A stretch of DNA of 64,000 bases from Fibrobacterota bacterium. GTDB lineage: Bacteria > Fibrobacterota > Chitinivibrionia > Chitinivibrionales > Chitinispirillaceae. Within the stretch, counting starts at the first letter, position 1, and each line of letters opens with the position of its first letter. The notes beneath the pieces were generated by a model, which made no database searches, had not been told where the DNA came from, and saw nothing but the letters and a program-made list of their open reading frames with translations. Positions 10,001 to 18,236 of the stretch are shown in pieces. The stretch lies in the NCBI GenBank assembly GCA_023436205.1, contig JAEZKC010000117.1:1-64000 (forward strand), given 5' to 3'. Both the position numbers and the translations under genes were made by a program.

Positions 10001-10633
10001 CGCAATAAGATCGAAAAACACTGATGGTGACCTGTTGCCATTAAAATCGGTCACGTACAGTTCTCCGAACTTGGTGGAGAACGGGGCTTTGAGAATTAAT
10101 TGGGCACTTGGACCATTTTCTTTGATTACAGTGCCATCGTTAAAATCCCACACATAAAAGGCGGCATCCTTTACTGAAGGTGTACTAAGCTTAATAGTGT
10201 CACCCTCCATGGCAATAACCGATTCCTGAGAAAGAGGCGAAACGGCCTTAACTGAATACTGCTGTATCAGAGAATCTCCATCTTTCAGATAGGAAGTGAC
10301 AGATACAGTCTGGCCACCGGTATCTTTAAAGGAAAAGAGAAACTGAAACGGCTCACGGTGAAACCTCGACTCAGGTATAACCGAATCTGCAGAATTCCAA
10401 AGCCGGTTTGCAGAGATATGAATGCGAATACTATCCACTCTTTCCTTAAGATTAATTGTCAGACTGAGGTTTTCTGTCGAAAACACCGGAATAGTGGCAC
10501 CATCATCGAAACTGCGGTGAACCACCACTGCCCCGGGATCTGCCGAAAGGTAGGGGTTTGAATCTTCACTCGAGCAGTTCAAAAGAAGAACCACCACTGA
10601 AGTAAGCAATAGTGCATATAAGATCGTTTTCAT
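7076..10633 (-). CDS. Large surface lipoprotein: Calx-beta, InlB-type and Ig-like repeats
   Basis: This is a predicted cell-surface or periplasmic lipoprotein of 1185 aa. I place the start at the ATG preceded by GGAG, five codons inside the longest frame. The signal peptide ends LLNC, with a non-canonical Asn at -1. After PKD/cadherin-like segments (about 140-310) come four Calx-beta modules at about 313-422, 426-536, 543-651 and 658-766, each ending in a DDN/DDD/DND motif. Next is one divergent InlB B-repeat-like module (771-843, GYRFQEWAGD). Four Ig-like domains follow at about 847-929, 933-1011, 1016-1097 and 1101-1180. Calx-beta modules usually bind calcium. No enzyme domain or sorting tail is visible. 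Adhesion or substrate binding is an inference. Confidence 0.85.
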   Translation of the reverse strand: MKTILYALLLTSVVVLLLNCSSEDSNPYLSADPGAVVVHRSFDDGATIPVFSTENLSLTINLKERVDSIRIHISANRLWNSADSVIPESRFHREPFQFLFSFKDTGGQTVSVTSYLKDGDSLIQQYSVKAVSPLSQESVIAMEGDTIKLSTPSVKDAAFYVWDFNDGTVIKENGPSAQLILKAPFSTKFGELYVTDFNGNRSPSVFFDLIARVPGRPAVRFATRVGDLPQTLRAEQDHLSLDLKINSQTGTAPFRFDVRIDGSPLSGSEAGQIRWNPSLQDVGARNFRILVTDSAGTSDTLIVQITVRQPDVVSVSFKSDSFHKSESASLVRVEVLLSARIDQTVVVPYAVDWTQSGAVPQDVSFSQNQLTFHPGDTLKYIEFTIVDDNLVEDNETLVLQLNAPVGFAVLGEVNKFTLHIDDNDKVGAYFTSAHSQKSETDNTATMIVALSKPLDRNIELELVLDSSRTTATSNQFNYQSPLKVTFPAGQTQATAVVNIINNDINEGTRSLVFHLVNNSSLINLVGNTTHTITVVDDDPDSRQVSFVNQSLAGSESVGSVTVKVKLSSPLQSPVTIQWDLDSSSSARLDGDFSLPQSRVLSFAPGSTEQSIVVSIIDDSSIEQNETVVLRLSAVPAGWTQGTSVFTYTIFDDDAPSVVQVGFASTVSEGEESQSSATILVRLSNSSTASITVPVSISSESTANSGHFSINTDALVFRPGETEKTVSLTVNNNDQKDGNRTVVIDLGAPSAFAELGSASRHIYTIRDNDFDLLVQSEPQGYGTVIQRVNGSEASSPFEKGTQVELVPVPAPGYRFQEWAGDLSGNADPATVHIDNDKAIVARFVLALPVIQTQPQDQNVREGESARFSVVASGNDLTYRWQKNGADIPGANGAELVLDAVSRQDSGSVYRCIISNPSGEVVSSEAKLHVRRSRPHITEEPQSSTVNDGGSAQFSLQAEGDALQYNWYKNGVEVGSNQNSLTFTASTADNGAEIYCIVSNAGGSDTSAVVHLTVIVNAPSIIDHPLNQSAIVGQTVTFSVSATGSDLHFQWQRNNQNIDGAQTNQLSFVVQAQDAGARFRCVVTNSAGSAVSDSAILSVMLPPVIDVHPQNQSGQIGETVTFSVSASGTGLSYQWQMDGQNIEGANASQLSFTVQESDFGAFRCVVSNDAGSVISQSAQLTESGVGL

Positions 10634-10874
10634 AAAACAGCTCCACATACGTAACTCATCTGAGTTGGGAGAGTCGGAAAAATTGTGGGGACATGATCCC
10701 CAATAAGGTTAATTTTCAAATCGTGTGCCCAAAACAGCAGACACCCTGCTTGAAGGCCAGATAGTGAATTTTTTAGTGCCCAGGCGAGAATAATCGCCTC
10801 TACATTAATGTATAAAGTATTTTTGCATCACCAGTTTTATCTCCACCCGAACACCGTTCTGGAAAAGAGTAACC

Positions 10875-13793
10875 ATGCCCAGACTTTTTGATCTACTGCC
10901 TGATGATAAGCGCAAAGAACTCATGGCTGAAGCAAAAAAAGCCAAACCTCAGCCTAAAAAAGCGGCTCAGGCAAAACCCCATCATCAGCCCAAGCCACAG
11001 TTTATCCCGGATATCTATATTCCCGACTATGTGGCACTGGATGTGGAAACCACCGGGCTGGATTTTAAAAACGACCGCATCATAGAAGTGGGTGCCATCC
11101 GCTTCATCAATGGAAAACCGGATAAGGAGTTTTCCACACTGATAAATGCCGGCGTTCCGATTCCGGAACATATCACCAGACTGACTCATATCAGCAACGA
11201 CGACATCCGCAATGCTCCCACATTTTCGGAAATAGCCATCTCGCTGCTGGATTTCATTGGCCAGATGCCTTTGTGCGGCCATCAGATTGAGTTTGACTCC
11301 ACTTTCATAAACGAGGAGCTTAAGAGGCTGAGTTTTCCCACGATCTCGCCTCAACACCTGGATACAGCGCTGCTGTCGAGAATTCTTCTTCAGCCGCTCG
11401 GCCGCTTTTCCCTGAAGCATGTGAGCAGCTTCCTTTCGGTTACTCTCGACAACGCCCACCGGGCCCTTCATGACGCCAAAGCATCCGGGGAGGTAGCGGC
11501 ACTGCTCCTGCCGAAAATCGGGGAACTTTCGCTTGAGATCCGCCAAACTCTGGCGGCCTGCGCACCGGGCTCACTTTTCAAGACCATAATGCTCAAGAGT
11601 TTAGGCGGGGTGCGGGCATCGATTCAGCTAAGCAGAGGACAAAGTTTTCAGGCCCCGGGGCGACTGACCATACCGGAATGGCACCTGGAGATCGATCCCA
11701 AGGAGATAGAACAGATCTTCTCAGACAGCGGCAAACTAGGTTCCGCGCTGCAGAATTTCGCCCCCCGGCCCTCTCAGAAAGAGATGGCTCTCAGCGTTAC
11801 CCAGACCCTGAACAGCGGTTCACTTCTGGTGGCAGAAGCTGGTACCGGCACAGGAAAATCCCTGGCCTATCTGATTCCCGCCGCCCGCCATGCACTCAAG
11901 AACAACTGCAGAGTACTGGTGTCGACCCGCACGAGAAATCTTCAGGATCAGCTTATCAATAACGATCTTCCAGTGGCAGCAGCGCTCAGCGGAGGAACGC
12001 TACGGTTCAGTACACTTAAAGGCAGAGCGAATTACCTGTGCCGCAACCGTTTTCACAAACTGCTCAGCGGCGAACTGGGAAATCTTTCCCCCAGAGAACG
12101 GATCGCCATTCTGCCCCTTATCGTATGGGCAGAGAACACTCAAAGCGGAGATATCGAGGAGCAGAACCAGTTTAACCCCAAATGGTTCGCCAAGATCTGG
12201 AATCTTATCTCCGCCGATGGACAGGACTGCTCCGGACGACGCTGCCCCTATTTTACCAGCTGCTTTCTGCAGAAGGCACGCCAGCAGGCTCTGGGTTCTC
12301 ACATCGTGGTGATCAATCACGCCCTCTTCTATTCCGATGTATGCTCCGAGACCTCGTTCTTAGGCCAAGTAGGCTCCATCATTTTTGATGAGGCGCACCA
12401 CCTGGAATCGAGCGGTCACCGTCACCTGCGCACTGAGCTTGACACGCACAGGATTACACTTTTCATTGACCAGGTCCAGAACCTGCTCCAAAGTGTTTCA
12501 GCCAGCAAGGACTACCCCACGGTTAGTGCATTTGCCAAGGACCTCAAGAGCAGCCTGAAGCACCTTCGCAAGAGATCCCAGGATTTTTTAAGCGAACTGG
12601 ACCGCTGGGCACTTTCCGCAGATCCCGATTCAGAAGCGGAATACCAGATCGGCTATGATGAAGATTCTCTGGAACGGCTGATGGAGCCCCCTGCACTTGA
12701 CATAACACTGGCAGATCTGCAGGACACCTTTGTTCATCTCAAGCAGGTGGTTGTTGCAGCAAGTGACAAGGACTTCGGTGAAGATCTCCAGAACGAAATA
12801 CAGACCTGTTCTGAAAGAGCAAGTCAACTCAGGGCAGATCTCCAGTACCTGGTCAACGCAAAGACCGAAGATCACGTTTTCTGGATCGAAGGCAACCACG
12901 AAAAGAAATGGACCAAACTGTGTGGTGTGCCGCTGGATGTGAGCACACTGCTTTCACAGATATGGGAACGCTGCACCGGTGGTGTAATATTTACATCGGC
13001 AACACTGGCCACCCAGGGGTCTACAGACTATTTCAAGAGAGCTGCCGGACTGGACATCTTCGGAAGCCGCACCGAGTCGGTGATCTTCCCCAGTCCTTAC
13101 AGCCGTGAACAGATGCTTTTCGGGGCAGTCAAGAGCAGCCCCGAACCGGACAGCCACTCGTATCCCTCTTTTGTCGCCGATGCTGTTGCCGGGATTCATT
13201 CCCGACTGAAGAAAAACATTCTTGTGCTCATGACCTCCAACAGCATGCTTAACAATGTCTATTCACATCTTAAAAGCAGAAGTGATATCGACCAGAACAA
13301 TCTTCTGGCTCAGGGATTCAGCGGAAACCGCAACTCCATGCTTGAGCAGTTCAAAAGCGCAAGCGGCATGATTCTCCTTGGAACCGATTCGTTCTGGGAG
13401 GGCGTTGACGTCCCTGGTGAGGCCTGTGAAGTGGTTCTCATCCCCAGACTGCCATTTCCGGTGCCCACACATCCGCTCACAAGAGCGGTGGCCGCCAAAA
13501 TGGAATCAACAAACGGAGAGTCGTTCTTCTCCTATTCGGTTCCGGAGGCGATCATAAAATTCAGACAGGGTGCCGGCCGGCTGATAAGATCTGCCACCGA
13601 CAGGGGGGCACTGGTTGTACTGGACAACCGCATTATTAACAAGGGATATGGAAAGCAGTTTGTACGCGCCATTGACTCCCAGTTCCAGGATTTCGGGGAT
13701 CTGGAGAACATGCTTGACACCATGCAGAATTTCTTTAGTTCCGAACCCGAGACTCTGTCTTCAGTATCATACGTACCATTTGAGGATCTGTAA
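10875..13793 (+). CDS. dinG: DnaQ-type exonuclease fused to DinG-family Fe-S helicase
   Basis: This is a 972-aa DNA repair protein. A basic linker (1-45) precedes a DEDDh 3'-5' exonuclease domain at about 50-215, with Asp56/Glu58, Asp141, His195 and Asp200. The XPD/DinG superfamily 2 helicase follows. It has Walker A AGTGTGKS at 322-329, four cysteines placed for a 4Fe-4S cluster (C389, C452, C457, C463), the DEAH box at 505-508, and C-terminal motifs including GTDSFWEGVDVPG. Many exonuclease-fused DinG proteins of Firmicutes lack the cluster cysteines; here both features coexist. The 3' end is two bases from lptE. Unwinding of damaged or structured DNA is inferred from family knowledge. Confidence 0.9.
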   Translation: MPRLFDLLPDDKRKELMAEAKKAKPQPKKAAQAKPHHQPKPQFIPDIYIPDYVALDVETTGLDFKNDRIIEVGAIRFINGKPDKEFSTLINAGVPIPEHITRLTHISNDDIRNAPTFSEIAISLLDFIGQMPLCGHQIEFDSTFINEELKRLSFPTISPQHLDTALLSRILLQPLGRFSLKHVSSFLSVTLDNAHRALHDAKASGEVAALLLPKIGELSLEIRQTLAACAPGSLFKTIMLKSLGGVRASIQLSRGQSFQAPGRLTIPEWHLEIDPKEIEQIFSDSGKLGSALQNFAPRPSQKEMALSVTQTLNSGSLLVAEAGTGTGKSLAYLIPAARHALKNNCRVLVSTRTRNLQDQLINNDLPVAAALSGGTLRFSTLKGRANYLCRNRFHKLLSGELGNLSPRERIAILPLIVWAENTQSGDIEEQNQFNPKWFAKIWNLISADGQDCSGRRCPYFTSCFLQKARQQALGSHIVVINHALFYSDVCSETSFLGQVGSIIFDEAHHLESSGHRHLRTELDTHRITLFIDQVQNLLQSVSASKDYPTVSAFAKDLKSSLKHLRKRSQDFLSELDRWALSADPDSEAEYQIGYDEDSLERLMEPPALDITLADLQDTFVHLKQVVVAASDKDFGEDLQNEIQTCSERASQLRADLQYLVNAKTEDHVFWIEGNHEKKWTKLCGVPLDVSTLLSQIWERCTGGVIFTSATLATQGSTDYFKRAAGLDIFGSRTESVIFPSPYSREQMLFGAVKSSPEPDSHSYPSFVADAVAGIHSRLKKNILVLMTSNSMLNNVYSHLKSRSDIDQNNLLAQGFSGNRNSMLEQFKSASGMILLGTDSFWEGVDVPGEACEVVLIPRLPFPVPTHPLTRAVAAKMESTNGESFFSYSVPEAIIKFRQGAGRLIRSATDRGALVVLDNRIINKGYGKQFVRAIDSQFQDFGDLENMLDTMQNFFSSEPETLSSVSYVPFEDL

Positions 13794-13795
13794 GG

Positions 13796-14296
13796 ATGAA
13801 AAAACTATATACCATTGCGACTTTTGGGTTATTGCTTATTGCAGGCTGCGGAATCTACTCTTTCAGCGGTTCCACCCTGCCCAACCATCTCAAGACCGTG
13901 GAGATTCCTGTATTTGCCAATTCCACCCTGGAACCGGGAGTGGCCGACGAAGTCACCTCGGAGCTCAACAAGGAAATTCTCAACAGCCAGCTACGCCCTG
14001 CAAACGAGAACGCTGATGCAACTATCAGCGGGACCGTGAGCTCTTACTCCAATGACCCCTACACTTTCGGAGCAGGAGAAACTCAGAGCAGTCAGGTCAA
14101 TGTGGAGCAGTATAAGGTTCGAGTCTCAGCCCAGGTTGAATTTTTCGATAACAAGCAGAACAAATCCATTTACAAGGGCACTGTAACCGGTGAGGGCATC
14201 TATTCCTTCCAGACTGAAACTGAAACAGATGGAAGAAAGAAAGCCATAAAGGATTTGGTACAGAGGATTATGCAGAACTCGGTTCAAAGCTGGTAA
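13796..14296 (+). CDS. lptE: LPS-assembly lipoprotein LptE-like
   Basis: This is a 166-aa lipoprotein with signal MKKLYTIATFGLLLIAGC and lipidated Cys18. The mature part starts with the CGIYSFSGSTLPNHLKTVEIPVF pattern typical of the LptE family in the Bacteroidetes/Chlorobi/Fibrobacterota group (seen here in two stretches around residues 18-40). LptE plugs the LptD barrel and delivers lipopolysaccharide to the outer leaflet of the outer membrane. The gene starts two bases after the dinG stop and precedes dapF by 22 bases, so it lies in an operon. LptD is not in this window. Confidence 0.82.
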   Translation: MKKLYTIATFGLLLIAGCGIYSFSGSTLPNHLKTVEIPVFANSTLEPGVADEVTSELNKEILNSQLRPANENADATISGTVSSYSNDPYTFGAGETQSSQVNVEQYKVRVSAQVEFFDNKQNKSIYKGTVTGEGIYSFQTETETDGRKKAIKDLVQRIMQNSVQSW

Positions 14297-14318
14297 CACC
14301 TACCCACCGGAGAAGAAC

Positions 14319-15161
14319 ATGACTGAAACACTGCAGTTTGTGAAGATGGAAGGGCTTGGCAATGATTTTATAGTTCTGGACGGAGAGAGTGATGTCCGGA
14401 CCGGGAAAATCAAAGAGCACGCAGTTGAACTCTGCGATAGACGAAAAGGAATCGGGGCAGACGGAGTAATCTGTGTTCTCCCCTCGCAAATCGCCGATTA
14501 CAGAATGCGCATATTCAATTCCGACGGCAGTGAACCCGAGATGTGCGGAAACGGAGTACGCTGCTTCACACGATATCTGCAGGAGAAGAAATTGACCACG
14601 AAGCAGAGTGTCTCCATCGATACTCTGGCCGGCTTGATACAAGTGCAGACTCAGGGTGATCTTTACAAGGTAAACATGGGTATTCCACGCTTTTCACCTG
14701 CACAAATCCCTGTTGAGAGCGGCGACTCTGAATTTTTCATGAAAGACATTACCGCCAAAGATACGACATTTAAAGTTACAGCTGTAAGCATGGGAAATCC
14801 TCACGCAGTAATCTATTCCGATGACCTTTCAGACGAACTGGTTCTGGGCTACGGTCCGATACTGGAGAATCACCCACTCTTTCCCAAACGTACCAATGTG
14901 GAATTCATCAAGATACTCTCCCCCAAGGAGATCAGCATGCGGGTTTGGGAACGGGGCTGCGGTGAAACTCAGGCCTGCGGAACCGGAGCCTGTGCCGCGG
15001 CTGTTTCCGGGATTGTAAACAAACTGCACGATAACCAGGTTACGGTTCACCTCCCCGGAGGAGACCTCTTTATCTCCTGGGATGGCGACAGGGAAAGCCC
15101 GGTGTTCATGACCGGTCCCGCCAGAACTGTTTTCAACGGAACAGTGGAAGTTGATTTATGA
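14319..15161 (+). CDS. dapF: Diaminopimelate epimerase
   Basis: DapF converts LL- to meso-diaminopimelate for lysine and peptidoglycan synthesis. The product is 280 aa, the usual length. The two catalytic cysteines are Cys76 (PEMCGNGVRC) and Cys220 (TQACGTGAC), in the two homologous halves. It begins with the typical KMEGLGNDFIVLDG segment. The stop overlaps the start of the next small gene by four bases (ATGA), which indicates translational coupling. Confidence 0.96.
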   Translation: MTETLQFVKMEGLGNDFIVLDGESDVRTGKIKEHAVELCDRRKGIGADGVICVLPSQIADYRMRIFNSDGSEPEMCGNGVRCFTRYLQEKKLTTKQSVSIDTLAGLIQVQTQGDLYKVNMGIPRFSPAQIPVESGDSEFFMKDITAKDTTFKVTAVSMGNPHAVIYSDDLSDELVLGYGPILENHPLFPKRTNVEFIKILSPKEISMRVWERGCGETQACGTGACAAAVSGIVNKLHDNQVTVHLPGGDLFISWDGDRESPVFMTGPARTVFNGTVEVDL

Positions 15162-15451
15162 GTATATTTGAAGCACTGATGCTTGTCTGTTTTGGAATAA
15201 GCTGGCCCATCTCCATCGCCAAGTCACTCCGTACCAAAACAGTATCCGGAAAAAGCCCGCTGTTCATGGGAATCGTGATCGCTGGATATGCCAGCGGTTT
15301 TGTGCATAAAATTCTCTACTCTCAAGACTGGGTGATCTTTCTATACGCAAGCAACCTGATCCTTGTTTCAGTTGACCTTGCGCTTTATTTCAAGTACAAC
15401 AGAAAAAACCAAGTAACCTCTACTGACGTGAAGGTCAAGGAGCTCGTATGA
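15158..15451 (+). CDS. Small three-helix membrane protein, PQ-loop/SemiSWEET-like
   Basis: This is a 97-aa hydrophobic protein with about three transmembrane helices at 5-20, 33-50 and 57-80, and a short polar tail. The first helix and loop (FGISWPISIAKSLRTKTVSGKS) resemble PQ-loop or SemiSWEET-like small membrane proteins, but I cannot confirm membership or substrate. It overlaps the dapF stop by four bases and is itself overlapped by four bases by the next gene, so three genes are coupled. Role unknown. Confidence 0.75.
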   Translation: MSIFEALMLVCFGISWPISIAKSLRTKTVSGKSPLFMGIVIAGYASGFVHKILYSQDWVIFLYASNLILVSVDLALYFKYNRKNQVTSTDVKVKELV

Positions 15452-15780
15452 TGAATCTGACTCTGGAAGAGGCAAAAGCCATGATGACCGGACTGGGGCA
15501 GCGATTCCAAACCACAGATGAAGAGGACGCCTTTCTTTACGAAGAAGATGCTGAGCAACTCATTTATGAATTTCTAATCTCCAATAACATTTCTCTCCCC
15601 CAAACCGATTTAGAAGAATTCGATTGTGTTGAAAGCGATGCAGACTGGCACGAAACCCTGGGTAATATTCTCGAAAAAATGGCCCAAAATCCACAGTACA
15701 AGGCCAGCCTGCCAAGAGAGTTTGTTTCGCTGGCGGAGTGCTTCATACAGAGTTTCGGCTGGGGAGACGAATTTCGCTGA
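15448..15780 (+). CDS. Small acidic protein of unknown function
   Basis: This is a 110-aa acidic, soluble protein with no signal peptide, membrane segment or recognised motif. It is rich in Glu/Asp and probably mostly helical. The start overlaps the preceding membrane-protein stop by four bases, which supports genuine translation and co-expression with dapF. It ends one base before the convergent thioredoxin-like gene. I do not recognise the family. Confidence 0.7.
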   Translation: MMNLTLEEAKAMMTGLGQRFQTTDEEDAFLYEEDAEQLIYEFLISNNISLPQTDLEEFDCVESDADWHETLGNILEKMAQNPQYKASLPREFVSLAECFIQSFGWGDEFR

Positions 15781-15781
15781 T

Positions 15782-16591
15782 TCAGGCATAAAGAACCTTT
15801 CCCAGTTTGCGGCGAAAGGCCTGAGTTATGGGACTAGTTTCGCCAAGGTATTTAAACAGCGCGATGCACACCTCCCGGGCGTAACCGTCAAGGTAGTCTC
15901 TGTTTTCTCCCAGCGAGGTAATCAGGTAGTCCAGACACAGCTCTATATTTAATCCGTAAAGAGCTGTGAGAGCGTGCAGCAAGGGTTGCCTGGCAGTACT
16001 CTCGGGAGGGTTGCCATTTTCGAATCGGGTCATGAATTCGGCGATGGTTCTTACCGCTTCCGCCAGTTCGCCAACACCGCCCACCGGCTCTATTCCACCA
16101 ACCAGTTCATGTGCTTTTAGAGGATTTGATAAAACTATGGATCGGGCAAGCAGTGTTCTGATCTCGATGTCTTTTGGATATTGCAAAAGCAGAGGGTTCA
16201 GCACTTTTGCAGCGTCTTCGTTTCTGTTAACAGATAGCAGATTGCGAACTTCTGAGAGCTCCCGATAAGGCCGCTGAGGAAGGTTTTCGGAGAGCCATTT
16301 TTCTATAGTATGGGCAGGCTTTGCACCTGCAAATTCGGAAATCAATATTCCATTTACAAATAATTTTACTGCCGGAATGGCGGAAACTCTGTACTGGAGA
16401 CTTAGCTGCGGATGAGCATCAGCGTTGATTTTTACCAGAACCCACTCGCCGCGATGCCTTTGGTGCAGGACTTCCAGTTGAGGACCCAGTATCTTGCACG
16501 CTCCGCACCAGGGAGCCCAAAACTCCACCAGAACCGGTATGGTTCGACTTCGTTCAACAACTTTGATCGCGAATTCTTCGTTTTCAAGCAT
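15782..16591 (-). CDS. Thioredoxin-domain co-chaperone (CnoX/YbbN-like)
   Basis: This is a 269-aa cytoplasmic protein. A thioredoxin fold at 1-108 has a WCGAC redox motif (Cys29/Cys32) and a cis-proline segment SAIPAV. It is followed by a helical TPR-like region to the C-terminus, with the tandem-repeat part at about 110-260. This is the architecture of YbbN/CnoX, which protects unfolded proteins under oxidative stress and hands them to chaperones. Many YbbN proteins have lost the second cysteine; here both are present, so redox activity is likely. It lies downstream of the AAA+ ATPase gene on the same strand. Confidence 0.85.
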   Translation of the reverse strand: MLENEEFAIKVVERSRTIPVLVEFWAPWCGACKILGPQLEVLHQRHRGEWVLVKINADAHPQLSLQYRVSAIPAVKLFVNGILISEFAGAKPAHTIEKWLSENLPQRPYRELSEVRNLLSVNRNEDAAKVLNPLLLQYPKDIEIRTLLARSIVLSNPLKAHELVGGIEPVGGVGELAEAVRTIAEFMTRFENGNPPESTARQPLLHALTALYGLNIELCLDYLITSLGENRDYLDGYAREVCIALFKYLGETSPITQAFRRKLGKVLYA

Positions 16592-16652
16592 GGACTGCCC
16601 CCCATAGCCTTTAAACGCAAAACCCGGACCGAAGAGACTTAACCGTTTTTCT

Positions 16653-18155
16653 TTAAAATGCAGTCACCGCGTTCTCGGCACCCATTTTTCTAACTTTTCC
16701 ACTCTCGTCAAAACATCCCAATGCCGCAGCAACATCACCTTCATCTAGAAGCATAAGATCATAGTTAGACAATGAACTCATCCCTGATAACCGGTCACAT
16801 TGGCGCTCCAGAACCTTCTCAAACAGATTTCTCACAAAGCGAGCATTTCCGAAGTTCCGGTCTCTTTTTTCCCAGATCTCCTCAAGCTTTGAGGACAGCA
16901 GTCGGTTAGCTTCCATTTTAAGCTCGTACTGGTTAGTTCGACAAAACTTCTGAAAAATTTCCAGCAGTTCTGCAGCACTGAAATCTGAAAAAGTAAACCT
17001 CTTGTTAAACCTTGAGCAAAGCCCCGGATTTGAATCCAGAAAGGCAGCCATCTCCTCCTCATAACCGGCAACTATAACCACCAAATCGTCCCTGAATTTT
17101 TCCATTCTGTTCAGCAGGACCTCTATGACTTCCAGCCCATAATCGTTGCCATCACTTCGCTGAGTAATCGAGTAAGCCTCATCAATAAAGAGCACTCCTC
17201 CTAACGCTCTGTCAATCACCTTCTCCGTTTTTTCTGCGGTCTGACCCATGTACCCCGCCACCAAACCCGCCCTGTCAACCTCAACAAGATGACCTTTGGA
17301 AAGATATCCGAGTTCCCTGAGAACTTTTGCATAGATTCTTGCCACGGTGGTCTTCCCTGTCCCGGGCGACCCTGAAAACACCGCGTGGAGACTAATTCTG
17401 TATTGAGGCATCCCGCGGGATTTTCTCATCTGCTGGACCTCCAGAAATCTCCTGAAACTCCTCAACTCTCCCTTGATGTTTTCAAGGCCGATAAGTGAAT
17501 TCAACTCTTCAAGAGGATCCTCATCGGATAGTTTGACCAGCTTTATTTCCTCAGTCGAACTGGCACTCTCCATCTGCTTCGCTTCCGCCTTGCTAGTTTC
17601 TGTAAAGGGCCTTTCCGCCAGTTTCCGATACTCATTCCAAAACTGCTCAAATCCTGCAGTTTCCTGAGCAGTTATCACTCCATCAATTTTAAGCATAATG
17701 GTAAAATAGCGATGAAGCTTAAAGCACAAATCAGATATATATTGATGAAGTGCATTCCGGGGATCAATAAAGCTCAAGAATTTACCAAGTTTGTATGCCT
17801 CTTTACCGGTAAAAGACTGCAGTTTGGAAAGATAGTTTTCCTTTTCCTCTTTTAGAAAGTGGTCTGCCAAGTGTTGATCTACAGCTGACCGGTTCTGATA
17901 TTCCTGCACGAAATCGGATGACTGGATGAGCGACCAGTCAAGACAGATGAATGACACCAGTTCCATCTCCCCTGCATTCTCAGCTTTACCTAAAAGTACC
18001 ATGGTAAGGAACAGGTCGTGCCTGAGTTTATCTGTAAAGGCTTCCAGTTCACCCTGCCTGTGCAATTCTTCATAAAGCGGAAGCAAAGGCTCACGAAATG
18101 AGGAGAAATAGTTCTTCATGCTATCTGATAGTTTAAGCGACATCTTGCCCACCAT
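16653..18155 (-). CDS. CbxX/CfxQ (SpoVK-like) AAA+ ATPase with TerB-like N-terminus
   Basis: This is a cytoplasmic AAA+ ATPase of about 500 aa. The N-terminal helical region (about 1-185) includes a LKIDGVITAQET segment that resembles the metal-binding repeat of TerB-like domains. A linker follows. The AAA+ domain has Walker A GSPGTGKTT, Walker B VLFIDEA, and a pore-loop-like YMGQT. It belongs with the CbxX/CfxQ/SpoVK group, whose Rubisco-linked members are Rubisco activases. No Rubisco is nearby, so the substrate is unknown. The start is ambiguous between ATG at 18155, an in-frame TTG at 18164, and ATG at 18143, which has GGTGGG upstream. Confidence 0.85.
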   Translation of the reverse strand: MVGKMSLKLSDSMKNYFSSFREPLLPLYEELHRQGELEAFTDKLRHDLFLTMVLLGKAENAGEMELVSFICLDWSLIQSSDFVQEYQNRSAVDQHLADHFLKEEKENYLSKLQSFTGKEAYKLGKFLSFIDPRNALHQYISDLCFKLHRYFTIMLKIDGVITAQETAGFEQFWNEYRKLAERPFTETSKAEAKQMESASSTEEIKLVKLSDEDPLEELNSLIGLENIKGELRSFRRFLEVQQMRKSRGMPQYRISLHAVFSGSPGTGKTTVARIYAKVLRELGYLSKGHLVEVDRAGLVAGYMGQTAEKTEKVIDRALGGVLFIDEAYSITQRSDGNDYGLEVIEVLLNRMEKFRDDLVVIVAGYEEEMAAFLDSNPGLCSRFNKRFTFSDFSAAELLEIFQKFCRTNQYELKMEANRLLSSKLEEIWEKRDRNFGNARFVRNLFEKVLERQCDRLSGMSSLSNYDLMLLDEGDVAAALGCFDESGKVRKMGAENAVTAF

Positions 18156-18236
18156 ACTTTTCAAGGTTGCGGAGCTATTTATAACTAATATACAATCGGG
18201 GACCTGGATTAAATGGATAGTGAAAAGGAGGTAAAA

